Assembly (NCBI RefSeq): GCF_000186245.1
Contig: NC_014935.1
Coordinates: 1,674,001-1,738,000, forward strand
Length of the DNA: 64,000 nt
Source of the DNA: Nitratifractor salsuginis DSM 16511
GTDB taxonomy: Bacteria; Campylobacterota; Campylobacteria; Campylobacterales; Sulfurovaceae
Direction: 5' to 3'
This document shows, piece by piece, positions 30,197 to 37,591 of this stretch. The notes beneath the pieces were generated by a model. That model was not told the origin of the DNA and searched no databases. It saw nothing but the letters and a program-made list of their open reading frames with translations. Numbering within the stretch: the stretch's first letter is position 1; every line of letters begins with the position of its first letter. The translations under genes and the position numbers were made by a program.

Positions 30197-30805
30197 ATGC
30201 TGCTCCTGATCGCAGAATATCTCGGCATCGCCGCCTTCGCCGCCAGCGGCTTCTACATCGCCGTACGTCATCGTCTTGACCTGTTGGGGATCTATCTGAG
30301 CAGCTTTCTGACAGCCCTGGGGGGAGGGATCCTTCGCGACCTGCTCGCCGATCGCCTCCCCTACTCCCTGACCCACTCCCTCCCCGCTTCCACGGGCATA
30401 CTGGTCACCAGCCTGCTGGTCTGGAGACGAATGCATCAGCACCCCTGGGAATCCCGGACTCTTTTTGTCTTTATCGACGCGTTGGGAATGGTCTCTTTCG
30501 CTATCTCGGGTGCCCTTGCAGGCTTGCAAGCCGGGTTCAACATCGCCGGCGTCACCCTCCTCGCCTTCACCACCGCCGTCGGAGGCGGAATCCTCAGGGA
30601 CATCCTCATCAACAAAGTCCCCTACGTCCTCCACGGCGGCTTCTACGGCATTATCGCCATCGGGATCGGGCTGATCCTCTGGCTTCTCCACCGACTCGGA
30701 TGGGACCACCCCCTCCTCCTGACGCTGCTCTTCATCACGGGAGTCGCGATACGTATGATCGCCTACCGTCGGAGCTGGGAATTGCCAAGGCTCTATGAAC
30801 GATAG
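30197..30805 (+). CDS. TRIC-type (UPF0126) cation channel family protein
   Basis: 202 residues, seven hydrophobic segments. Two internal repeats each contain the motif GGGILRD (TALGGGILRDLLADRLPY and TAVGGGILRDILINKVPY), diagnostic of the YicG/YadS family, whose archaeal and bacterial members form trimeric potassium-permeable channels. Its physiological role in bacteria is unsettled. The C-terminus nearly meets that of the HprK-like kinase on the other strand (10 bp apart). Confidence 0.88.
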   Translation: MLLLIAEYLGIAAFAASGFYIAVRHRLDLLGIYLSSFLTALGGGILRDLLADRLPYSLTHSLPASTGILVTSLLVWRRMHQHPWESRTLFVFIDALGMVSFAISGALAGLQAGFNIAGVTLLAFTTAVGGGILRDILINKVPYVLHGGFYGIIAIGIGLILWLLHRLGWDHPLLLTLLFITGVAIRMIAYRRSWELPRLYER

Positions 30806-30815
30806 GAAGCCTAAT

Positions 30816-31700
30816 CTATCTTTTCTCTATCCCCTCGAAATGAGCCGTAACGGCTTCATGAACCTCCGGAAGCCGATTCCTATCCCAGGGCACGGCAAGC
30901 CGATAGACGGGAAGTGCTCGGGCCATATCACTGAAATAAGCGAAACGTTCCCGCTTCAGAAAATCAAAATCGACGAATGCACTCTCGTAGAGCGCTTTGA
31001 ATTTCCCGATGCCCTGTAACGCTTCGATCTCTATATCGGTTCCGGTATTGATTCGCTCCAGCCTATAGAGAGCCCGGATCTCTGCAGGTCCCGAAGCGAA
31101 GTTTCCGGCCTGTTCCCCCAACGATTCGACTTTTCGGTAGGGTCGATGAAAAGGGTAGGAGGGAATGGCATAGTAGGTAGAATCTCTTTTTTCTATCGCC
31201 AAAGCATCGTCGGAAAAGAGCCTATGCCCCCGTTTCAGAAAATAGCCGGTCAAGGTCGATTTGCCACCGTAGGATGGAGCAGTGAAAACCAAAGCGCTTC
31301 CCCCCACACTCACCGCACCGGCGTGGAGCATCCGCCATCGCCCCTCCAGTTCGAAGACCAGTGGCAAAAAGGCATGCAGCACCCAGTAGCGTAGTTTTTG
31401 GGAGGTAAAGTGTTTTCCTCGGATGTACTCGACCCTCCGCTCTTCCGGTTGCCAGATCAATGTGACGAGATCCTCGATCTCCAATCCCCAGCCCAGTAAC
31501 GGATCGGCCGCATGGATGGGCCGGTCACAGAGATAACGGGCCCGGCGCCCCCACAACTCGACCCAGGGGCTTTTGAGCAAAAAAGGCTTTTGAAGCATGC
31601 TCCGCTCCCGCACCTGCAAAAGTGACATCTCTCCATCATCGTTGGAAGCAGTCAAAAGGGATTCATCCCCAAAACAAACTACATAATTAAAACTCTTCAC
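30816..31700 (-). CDS. HprK-related kinase
   Basis: 294 residues from the GTG at 31700; an ATG at 31784 would overlap the small Tat-peptide gene completely out of phase and is less likely. The C-terminal half has the features of the HPr kinase fold: a P-loop in APSYGGKSTLTGYFLKRG (about residues 141-149) and an acidic LFSDDALAI strand. There is no HPr gene nearby, and the N-terminal half is unlike HprK of Firmicutes. This fits the HprK-related kinases found in loci with NTP_transf_5-type nucleotidyltransferases and small peptides. The substrate is unknown; the Tat peptide and the upstream proteins are candidates. It begins 34 bp after the peptide gene. Confidence 0.72.
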   Translation of the reverse strand: MKSFNYVVCFGDESLLTASNDDGEMSLLQVRERSMLQKPFLLKSPWVELWGRRARYLCDRPIHAADPLLGWGLEIEDLVTLIWQPEERRVEYIRGKHFTSQKLRYWVLHAFLPLVFELEGRWRMLHAGAVSVGGSALVFTAPSYGGKSTLTGYFLKRGHRLFSDDALAIEKRDSTYYAIPSYPFHRPYRKVESLGEQAGNFASGPAEIRALYRLERINTGTDIEIEALQGIGKFKALYESAFVDFDFLKRERFAYFSDMARALPVYRLAVPWDRNRLPEVHEAVTAHFEGIEKR

Positions 31701-31734
31701 ACTTTCTCGTTCTCTGAGCTTTGAGAAGTACTTA

Positions 31735-31944
31735 TTACGGAAGCCAGCCGCCGAAGGGAGGCGGAGGCGGCCCACCTGTTCCATCGGCGTGCGCCACCTC
31801 CGGTTTGGCCAATTGCCCCAAAGCGATCAAAGACGGCGCAGACCAGGCAGCTCTCTTCAGGAAGTGACGTCTCGACCTGGAAAGTTTTTCTCCTTTTCTT
31901 CCCGAAACTTTTTCCGTAATCCCTAAAGCCTTTTTAGGTCCCAT
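31735..31944 (-). CDS. Small twin-arginine-signal peptide, 69 residues
   Basis: The N-terminal 30 residues are basic. They are followed by SRRHFLKR, a good twin-arginine motif, a hydrophobic stretch (AAWSAPSLIALGQLA) and a probable cleavage site after AHA. What would remain is only DGTGGPPPPPFGGWLP, a glycine/proline tail. Two stops in tandem end the gene. It overlaps the upstream lipoprotein gene by 11 bp and precedes the HprK-like kinase gene. The unusual size of the mature part suggests a precursor peptide or a cargo whose tail is modified, but no function is known. The extra 20 residues before the RR motif are longer than usual for a Tat signal. Confidence 0.7.
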   Translation of the reverse strand: MGPKKALGITEKVSGRKGEKLSRSRRHFLKRAAWSAPSLIALGQLAKPEVAHADGTGGPPPPPFGGWLP

Positions 31945-32713
31945 CCTGATTCCCTTTTATTGTTGGAGGCTTGCTCAGATCAAACTTGACCTTCTTCTCT
32001 TGCCTTATGCGTTCTACCCTCTTCCACAGGCTTGAAGTTCCCTTTTCCTCTGATACGGCAGCTTCGGTAGCCATATTTTCTTCAGTCAAAAGTTCCCAGC
32101 GAAAGGTCCGGCTGTGGCTTCCAGTCATAGCGAATGTGATGGAGTTCATCTTTCCCTTCGTTATCACCGGGACTGTTTCTCCGCTCTTCATGTCTACCAC
32201 CCGCATCTTTTTCAGGAGAGGATTGGTCAGAGATCGGTGTTCCCGATAGCGAATGCGCCCCGTTTCGTCTGTATAGGACTCTAATACATAGAGCCCTCGC
32301 CAGCTCAGCGACACTTTGCCGCTGTAGTCTGCATCCGCTCGAACGGTAAAGGTCCATTCATCGGTTTGCCCGGGCACACTCTCATGAAAGCTGCTCTTGT
32401 ATTCGCCGGGCTCCACACCATCGGGATCGACAAAGACGATATCGAGATAGCTTCCGCCAAAGGGACTCAAGGCTTTGAGGGTATGTCGCTGTTCAGCGTC
32501 GCCCTCCTCCACAGCACCCAACTGGGCATCGGCCGACTGAAGCCCCCGTTCATCCCGTGCCACCAATCGAACGGACCACTGGGAAGCCTCTTTCTCCACC
32601 GTTACGAGTTTGCCCGATCTTTTCGGAGCATCGCCGGCGGTATTACCTCCCCTACCACATCCAACGAGCAGGACCACACTCAACACGATAATAAGAGATA
32701 TTACTTTTTTCAT
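31934..32713 (-). CDS. Predicted lipoprotein of unknown function
   Basis: 259 residues with a lipobox LVGC at residues 16-19. After a short linker there is a beta-rich middle with SGKVSLSWRGLYVLES and many charged residues, and a helical, lysine-rich end. I do not recognise the family. It lies 7 bp after the large lectin/LamG-like gene and overlaps the Tat-peptide gene, so all four minus-strand genes are likely one transcript. It probably sits in a membrane facing the periplasm or outside. Confidence 0.72.
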   Translation of the reverse strand: MKKVISLIIVLSVVLLVGCGRGGNTAGDAPKRSGKLVTVEKEASQWSVRLVARDERGLQSADAQLGAVEEGDAEQRHTLKALSPFGGSYLDIVFVDPDGVEPGEYKSSFHESVPGQTDEWTFTVRADADYSGKVSLSWRGLYVLESYTDETGRIRYREHRSLTNPLLKKMRVVDMKSGETVPVITKGKMNSITFAMTGSHSRTFRWELLTEENMATEAAVSEEKGTSSLWKRVERIRQEKKVKFDLSKPPTIKGNQDGT

Positions 32714-32720
32714 CGGTGTT

Positions 32721-35105
32721 CTACTCCTTCGGGATCAGTAGTTTGATCGTTTTACCCTTGCTCGGGCCGTGCAACTCCACCCAGAATCCCTTGTAGGGTT
32801 CGAGTTTACAACTACCCGGAGTCGTATCGTCACAGGTGGTGTACCCATTACTGTCGGCATTGCCGTCGCCGGGATTATATTGCCAAATCTGTTTAGAACC
32901 GTACCCCGCATTTTCAAAAGCACTCGGCGTATAAGCAGCCCCGTCGACGATAAAACGGCAGTCAGCCCAATCCACAGGCGACTTGCCTACAAAACCGGTC
33001 ATATTGTATCGATAAGGACCCGTCCCATCATCGGGATCATTGTCGGGAGGGCCGAAATTCAGTGAAACGCTTTTGAGGTCAATTTCGACGCAGCGGGCAG
33101 CGGGGCAGTCGGGGTTGGTCGAATTGTAATCGACCGCCACTGCACCGTTTTCGCTCCAACGACTGTCCAGTTTACTCCCCAGCCAATAGGCTTTTCCGAA
33201 TTCCAGCGGATCATTGGTGTCAAGAAAGGTATACGAGGATGAGTTATTGCTGTCACTGTAGTCCCTACGATAGACCCGCCAATCTGTCCCATACGTTCCG
33301 TTCATATCATCACCGAAAATGTCCGCGACTGTCTTTTTGGTATTGTTCGGGTTTCGGAAATCGGCGGGAATACCGACCAGCTCCCAGGTATTAGCCGCGA
33401 TGGAAGCGCTGCAGCTCACCGGCTCCCTGCTTGTGCCATCATAATTCTTCCCGCTGGATTCGTTATTGTAAATTTCCTGGATCTCCTGGGCACTCAGTGC
33501 CCGATTCCAGAGTTTAACCTCATCGACTTTTGTTGAAAGAGTTTGTCCCGTTACATTATCATCACTGGTGAAAAGATACATAAAATCACCATCGGTTCCC
33601 AGATCTATGGAGTCGATGAATTGACCGTTTATATAAAGATCGGTAGTATCGTCACTATGTTTCACAAAAGTAACCATCTTCCAACCAGCATCGTTGATAC
33701 TGTCATCGAGATCCTGTACAGTCAAGTCTCCATCTTCATCATATACTGCCCATCCCAAATCTGTACCATCAAGCGTAAAGGCCGGGAGGTCCCCTCTCCC
33801 ATTCAATGAACCGGTCGAAAAATAGTAATCAAAACCCAATGAATCACTTGAAAAGTCCTGATGCCCTGCTGCATCAAGTGGGAACTTCATCCAGAGAGAA
33901 AAGGTCCATTCCGATGAGATTGAAATCGAATTTTCTGTTTGTGCATAACGATCTGAAACGAAATCACCGCTGAAATTCACAATAGCATCGTTCCGGTCTG
34001 GCTGTGCATCGTTGTAGGCTTCCGCATCGTTCCCTCCAACCGAATCGATCACATCGAAATTGCCGCTTCCCAGCCAGTAACACTCATCAAGACGGTATTC
34101 GGCACTTAAATCACAATGTGTTGTATTGACGGTTGAATCGTAGGTGAAATCTTCAGAAAATATGAGCAGTCCCGCATTTTCACCTTTTCCGTGTTTCCGG
34201 TTCCTATACACATCCTCATCCACGGTCACCCCGATTTGGGTTTCGCTGAGACTGCACCGTCGCAGCCAACCCCCATCTCCTCCATTTCTTGTCTGCATAT
34301 TACCGATCACATTGGGAGCGCTGCTATAGGCCTGGTTAAAATCCTGGATATAACATCCGTTATCCCACCCTTTCACATCCGTTATCAAATCCGTTTCATA
34401 AGCGATTTTCCGACAAGTGCCATTGCTGTCATAGAACACTCCGGATACGCCTTCCGGTATAGCCAGATAGGCAATCGTTTCGTTGCTTTTTATCGTACCC
34501 TCATCTGTTTTGACCATATCCAGAGCCGTATCAAAACCATCCAAATCGATATTACTTATCGCCGTCACCATCCAGGGAACGGAAACATCCCCAGGAATTT
34601 GATTCTGCTCGTTATTCACCGTTTGGATCATCCCTAGGACAATCGGGGTCGATGCAAAAGAGGAGGAAAAAGTTACCGTTTCCCAACTCCTTCCCGAAGT
34701 GTTTTTCCCCTGATGCGCGGTGGTATCAACTGTCCCCGCTATGATCTTCGTGCCATCCGGCAGTGTATGCTCTCCCGCATCCATTGCCAAATAGTGAATG
34801 GGCATCATTTCGGGGTGGGGGCCATCCTGCCCCTCTGCTTCTACCTGCACGATATCGAAGCCCGTAGTCGTTACATTTTTGATGCGCAGTGCCGCCGGGT
34901 CATCCCCGTCATAGCCGCTCCCTTCGTTGGGCATGGCAAAGACCAGCGGCGCAGCATCATAGCTCTGCTTGAAGGTCACGTGCTGCCACGTCGTCGAACC
35001 CGTTGTCGTCTCGGGAAGGGTAATCGTCCCACTCTCCATTTTCCATCCAAAGAGTGATAAAGGGAGTAGTACCAGAATAAAAAGTAATGTGATAATTTTT
35101 TTCAC
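32721..35105 (-). CDS. Large secreted protein with MshQ/H-lectin-like repeats and a LamG domain
   Basis: 794 residues with a signal peptide ending PLSLFG. The first 320 residues hold three similar beta modules with the pattern HVTF..SY.AAPLVFAM, RIKNVTTTGFDIVQVE, resembling the H-type-lectin-like modules of MSHA MshQ proteins. Around 390-560 is a LamG/concanavalin-like domain (WTFSLWMKFPL, TDLYINGQFIDS, VDEVKLWNRALSAQEIQEIYN). The rest has paired cysteines and a repeated aromatic pattern (ANTWELVGIPADF, GKAYWLGSK, YKGFWVELHG). A surface adhesin or pilus-tip-like role is inferred. First gene of the four-gene unit. Confidence 0.78.
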   Translation of the reverse strand: MKKIITLLFILVLLPLSLFGWKMESGTITLPETTTGSTTWQHVTFKQSYDAAPLVFAMPNEGSGYDGDDPAALRIKNVTTTGFDIVQVEAEGQDGPHPEMMPIHYLAMDAGEHTLPDGTKIIAGTVDTTAHQGKNTSGRSWETVTFSSSFASTPIVLGMIQTVNNEQNQIPGDVSVPWMVTAISNIDLDGFDTALDMVKTDEGTIKSNETIAYLAIPEGVSGVFYDSNGTCRKIAYETDLITDVKGWDNGCYIQDFNQAYSSAPNVIGNMQTRNGGDGGWLRRCSLSETQIGVTVDEDVYRNRKHGKGENAGLLIFSEDFTYDSTVNTTHCDLSAEYRLDECYWLGSGNFDVIDSVGGNDAEAYNDAQPDRNDAIVNFSGDFVSDRYAQTENSISISSEWTFSLWMKFPLDAAGHQDFSSDSLGFDYYFSTGSLNGRGDLPAFTLDGTDLGWAVYDEDGDLTVQDLDDSINDAGWKMVTFVKHSDDTTDLYINGQFIDSIDLGTDGDFMYLFTSDDNVTGQTLSTKVDEVKLWNRALSAQEIQEIYNNESSGKNYDGTSREPVSCSASIAANTWELVGIPADFRNPNNTKKTVADIFGDDMNGTYGTDWRVYRRDYSDSNNSSSYTFLDTNDPLEFGKAYWLGSKLDSRWSENGAVAVDYNSTNPDCPAARCVEIDLKSVSLNFGPPDNDPDDGTGPYRYNMTGFVGKSPVDWADCRFIVDGAAYTPSAFENAGYGSKQIWQYNPGDGNADSNGYTTCDDTTPGSCKLEPYKGFWVELHGPSKGKTIKLLIPKE

Positions 35106-35174
35106 CTTTTCTCCTTCTTTCCCCGCACACCTTCAAAGAATTAATAACTCAAATTCTCTTCCAGCCTACAGAAT

Positions 35175-35183
35175 ATTATAGCA
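35175..35183 (-). promoter_or_regulatory. Extended -10 promoter (TGCTATAAT) of the lectin/LamG operon
   Basis: Minus-strand TGC-TATAAT, 70 bp before the ATG at 35105, with TGAGAC as a weak -35 17-18 bp further up. Back to back with a plus-strand copy at 35216. Confidence 0.6.
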
Positions 35184-35215
35184 AAATCATACAAATCGTC
35201 TCATCGACACCCCCC

Positions 35216-35224
35216 TGCTATAAT
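35216..35224 (+). promoter_or_regulatory. Extended -10 promoter (TGCTATAAT) of the nucleotidyltransferase-like gene
   Basis: TGC-TATAAT on the plus strand. Transcription should start near 35231, at or after the first possible ATG (35230), which supports a downstream translation start. Confidence 0.62.
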
Positions 35225-35261
35225 ACCGGATGCAAACCGGCCCATCCAACCCCCAACCTAA

Positions 35262-35289
35262 AATCCAAAATCCAAAATCCAAAATCCAA
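35262..35289 (+). repeat. 7-bp repeat, four units of AATCCAA
   Basis: Four exact heptamers lie between the promoter and the preferred GTG start of the nucleotidyltransferase-like gene. If the ATG at 35230 were used they would be translated as NPKSKIQNPKSK-type sequence. Confidence 0.85.
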
Positions 35290-35292
35290 GAA

Positions 35293-36531
35293 GTGCACAC
35301 TCTCTCCCGGGAGCTCCGTCTCCTCATCGCCTGCTGCCAGGCAAAGCCGTCACAAGACGACATCGATTTGATCCTCGACACGATCCGGGACCCGAAATTC
35401 GACATTCAAAATCTGCTGGAGCTCTCGAGCCGGCACGGGGTCCTTCCCCTGGTTTACAAAAATCTCAAAGCGATCGAGAAATCGATCCAAACCTCTTCAT
35501 CCCAGAATGACACACCCCCAACCCAAAATCCAAAATCCAAAATCCGGAATCTCCTTATCGAGCTCAAGCCACGATACTTCGCCATCGTCCAGAGAAATAT
35601 CCTGATGTCCGCAGAGCTCATCAAAATCTTTCGCCTGCTCCGAGAGAACGACATCGAAGTACTGGCTTTCAAAGGCCCTACCCTCGCACAGATCGCCTAC
35701 GGCGATATTACTCTGCGACAGTTCGGAGACCTGGATATTCTGATCCACCGCAAAGATTTCCGAAAGATCGCTTCACAAATGACCGAAAAAGGGTATGAAC
35801 CTCGTTTTCCGATCGAAACATTCACGGGGGACAAAGTCATGTTCGAGATGAACAATGACTGCCCCTTCTATGACAGGAAACGCGGCCTGGCCATCGAAAT
35901 CCACTGGGATTTTTTTCGCAAGCTGGCCCTGTCGACCCAGAAACTCCAACCCTGGGAAGAAACGGCTCAGGTCACCATCAACGGCTCGGCGATCCCAACG
36001 CTCCGGTACGAAACTCATCTACTCTATCATTCACTCCATGGCTCCAAACATATCTGGGAACGCATGTGCTGGATCGTCGATATCGACCGTTTCATCCGCA
36101 ACGTACCGGATCTAGACTGGGACGACATCATCGACAGGGCCAAAGAGCTGGGAGCGCTGCGGATGTTCCTCCTCGGCCCGGCGCTTGCCCGGTATTTTTT
36201 CAACACGCCGCTGCCTGAAAAAATAGAAAAACTCTGCCGACAAGCCCGTTTCGACAACCTCATCGCTTTCGTCGTCGACGAATTCAAGTGGGAGAACCCC
36301 ACACCCGAAGACAGTCTCGTCAAACTGAAAAAGGTCATCGCCCTGCGCGACAATCTCTATTATAAGACTTTTACTCTGCTGGAGTTTCTCTTCCGTCCCG
36401 GGATCAACGAACGCAGAACGATCGTTCTAGCGGACAATCTTTTCTGGCTCTACTGGCCCCTGCGGCCGATCGGAATGGTGTATCGTTTCCTCTTCTGCCG
36501 TCTTATGAAACTGTGCGAACAGCGAGATTGA
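35293..36531 (+). CDS. Nucleotidyltransferase-like protein (NTP_transf_5 type)
   Basis: 412 residues from the GTG at 35293, chosen because the promoter's -10 ends at 35224, leaving the ATG at 35230 almost at the transcript start. The MNT-like core is visible as VLAFKGPTLAQIAYGD followed by RQFGDLDILIHRKDF (GDxD metal motif near residue 145); a basic, aromatic C-terminal half follows. This matches the poorly characterised family often found next to HprK-related kinases. Three AATCCAA heptamers are read in frame at 35527-35547, giving QNPKSKIRN inside the protein. The gene is divergent from the lectin/Tat-peptide/kinase unit and ended 3 bp from the glycosyltransferase stop before the IS entered. 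Confidence 0.78.
   Translation: MHTLSRELRLLIACCQAKPSQDDIDLILDTIRDPKFDIQNLLELSSRHGVLPLVYKNLKAIEKSIQTSSSQNDTPPTQNPKSKIRNLLIELKPRYFAIVQRNILMSAELIKIFRLLRENDIEVLAFKGPTLAQIAYGDITLRQFGDLDILIHRKDFRKIASQMTEKGYEPRFPIETFTGDKVMFEMNNDCPFYDRKRGLAIEIHWDFFRKLALSTQKLQPWEETAQVTINGSAIPTLRYETHLLYHSLHGSKHIWERMCWIVDIDRFIRNVPDLDWDDIIDRAKELGALRMFLLGPALARYFFNTPLPEKIEKLCRQARFDNLIAFVVDEFKWENPTPEDSLVKLKKVIALRDNLYYKTFTLLEFLFRPGINERRTIVLADNLFWLYWPLRPIGMVYRFLFCRLMKLCEQRD
35527..35547 (+). repeat. In-frame 7-bp repeat inside the nucleotidyltransferase-like gene
   Basis: AATCCAA, AATCCAA, AATCCGG, with a CCCCAACCC-rich lead-in. The 21-bp length keeps the frame and adds about seven residues, QNPKSKI. Confidence 0.85.
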
Positions 36532-36537
36532 GATTTA

Positions 36538-36545
36538 TCTTTTCT
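36538..36545. repeat. Target-site duplication, left copy (TCTTTTCT)
   Basis: Eight bases identical to 37592-37599, immediately outside the left end of the insertion sequence. Confidence 0.92.
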
Positions 36546-37591
36546 GACTTAAAGCGGGTTTTCGGGTTGCTATTTCATTGCTTTTTCTAGGAAATCAGTG
36601 ATGAGTTTCTTCTTCATAGAGTCTCCAATACCCCGATGGATTTTCAATAAAGCTTTCATAGGAGAGAAGAGTCCACCATCCAAAGTATTGGTTGTATTGG
36701 CTATGCCAAGATGAGGATGGGTTTTATACGTGAAGAGATAAGGAAGATTGCGTTCAAGACTTCGATAGGCCGAGCGGAGTCGATCATGGGTGTAATGCCA
36801 TCCACGTGGAGAATCGTCAGGGGTTTTCTCTTCATAGAAATCTTTGTGCCGTTGGAGCCAGGCTTCCAGCATATAGCGGAAACGGCAGGGGGTTGTCTGT
36901 CCAAGATAGGAAGCGATACGCTTGAGATCCCTAGAGGCTTGATAGGTAGGTCTGCGCGTCAGATAACGAGTGAGAATGGCTTGTTGATGGAAATGGCACA
37001 TTTGAACCGGAAGGTCGGCAAAGAGCCCAAACAATCCCCGTCGGCCATCGACGGTGACGGCCTGGATGATAAAGCCCTGATCCAGAAGGCTTTGCCGAAG
37101 CATCGCATATTCATTGAGCGTCTCAGTCTGAATGAAACGATACGCTACCAGTTGGCCACTCAGGATATCTTTAGCTACAAGAACACCAAAGCCCTCTCCC
37201 CGTTTTCCGAAGAATGTCGCATCGATAACCAAAGTGACCGGTCTGGGATGTGGTGAAGTCTTTGGCGGTTCATAGCTATGAATCTGACGTTGAATCCACT
37301 CCCGATCCTTATGATAGGTCCGGGATAAGGCTTTGAGGGTTTGGTGCTCATAGAAGTAGGCAGTAAAGAGTCGTTTTCTGAGGCGGGAGGGACGTCTACG
37401 AGAAGAGAAGCTCTGCCGGCAACTTTGGCAAAAATAGCGCTGAATTCCTGCTCTTTTACCATTCTTTTTCGTCGCTTTTGAACCACAGATAGGGCACTTT
37501 TTTACAAGCCATCTGTAAAAAAGTCCTTTTTAGGCACCATATTACCGAAGGTTTAAAGGATTTTTAGCAACCCGAAAAACCGCTTTAGCTC
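36546..37591 (-). mobile_element. Intact IS256-type insertion sequence (1046 bp)
   Basis: Terminal inverted repeats of about 27 bp begin GACTTAAAGCGGG (left) and GAGCTAAAGCGGT (right, read inward) and share TTTTCGGGTTGCTA. A perfect 8-bp direct repeat flanks the element. One transposase frame fills it on the minus strand. Size, repeat length and 8-bp duplication suit the IS256 family. Recent insertion is implied by the perfect duplication. A truncated relative lies at 2089-3050. Confidence 0.93.
36570..37511 (-). CDS. Transposase, IS256 family variant Zn-binding type
   Basis: The frame is open over 313 codons from the codon at 37511. It encodes a zinc ribbon (KKCPICGS ... YFCQSC) and then a DDE catalytic domain with VIDATFFGKRG, VDGRRGLFGLF and MCHFHQQAILTRYL. 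No ATG, GTG or TTG exists in this frame before the zinc ribbon. The nearest ATG (37512, MACKK) is in another frame and joins correctly only if one A of the six-A run at 37498-37503 is skipped. The remnant copy has the same run, so slippage may be part of expression. It ends in the left terminal repeat. Confidence 0.85.
   Translation of the reverse strand, partial: WLVKKCPICGSKATKKNGKRAGIQRYFCQSCRQSFSSRRRPSRLRKRLFTAYFYEHQTLKALSRTYHKDREWIQRQIHSYEPPKTSPHPRPVTLVIDATFFGKRGEGFGVLVAKDILSGQLVAYRFIQTETLNEYAMLRQSLLDQGFIIQAVTVDGRRGLFGLFADLPVQMCHFHQQAILTRYLTRRPTYQASRDLKRIASYLGQTTPCRFRYMLEAWLQRHKDFYEEKTPDDSPRGWHYTHDRLRSAYRSLERNLPYLFTYKTHPHLGIANTTNTLDGGLFSPMKALLKIHRGIGDSMKKKLITDFLEKAMK

Noticed and set aside
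31701-31784. Longer kinase start at 31784
   Set aside because: It would overlap the Tat-peptide gene in another frame for 50 bp; the first 28 residues look unlike the family and the GTG at 31700 sits right after the peptide stop.
35230-35292. ATG at 35230 as start of the nucleotidyltransferase-like gene
   Set aside because: The -10 box ends at 35224, so this ATG would be at the very start of the transcript without a ribosome site, and the extra residues are only translated repeats. The GTG at 35293 is preferred, though not proven.
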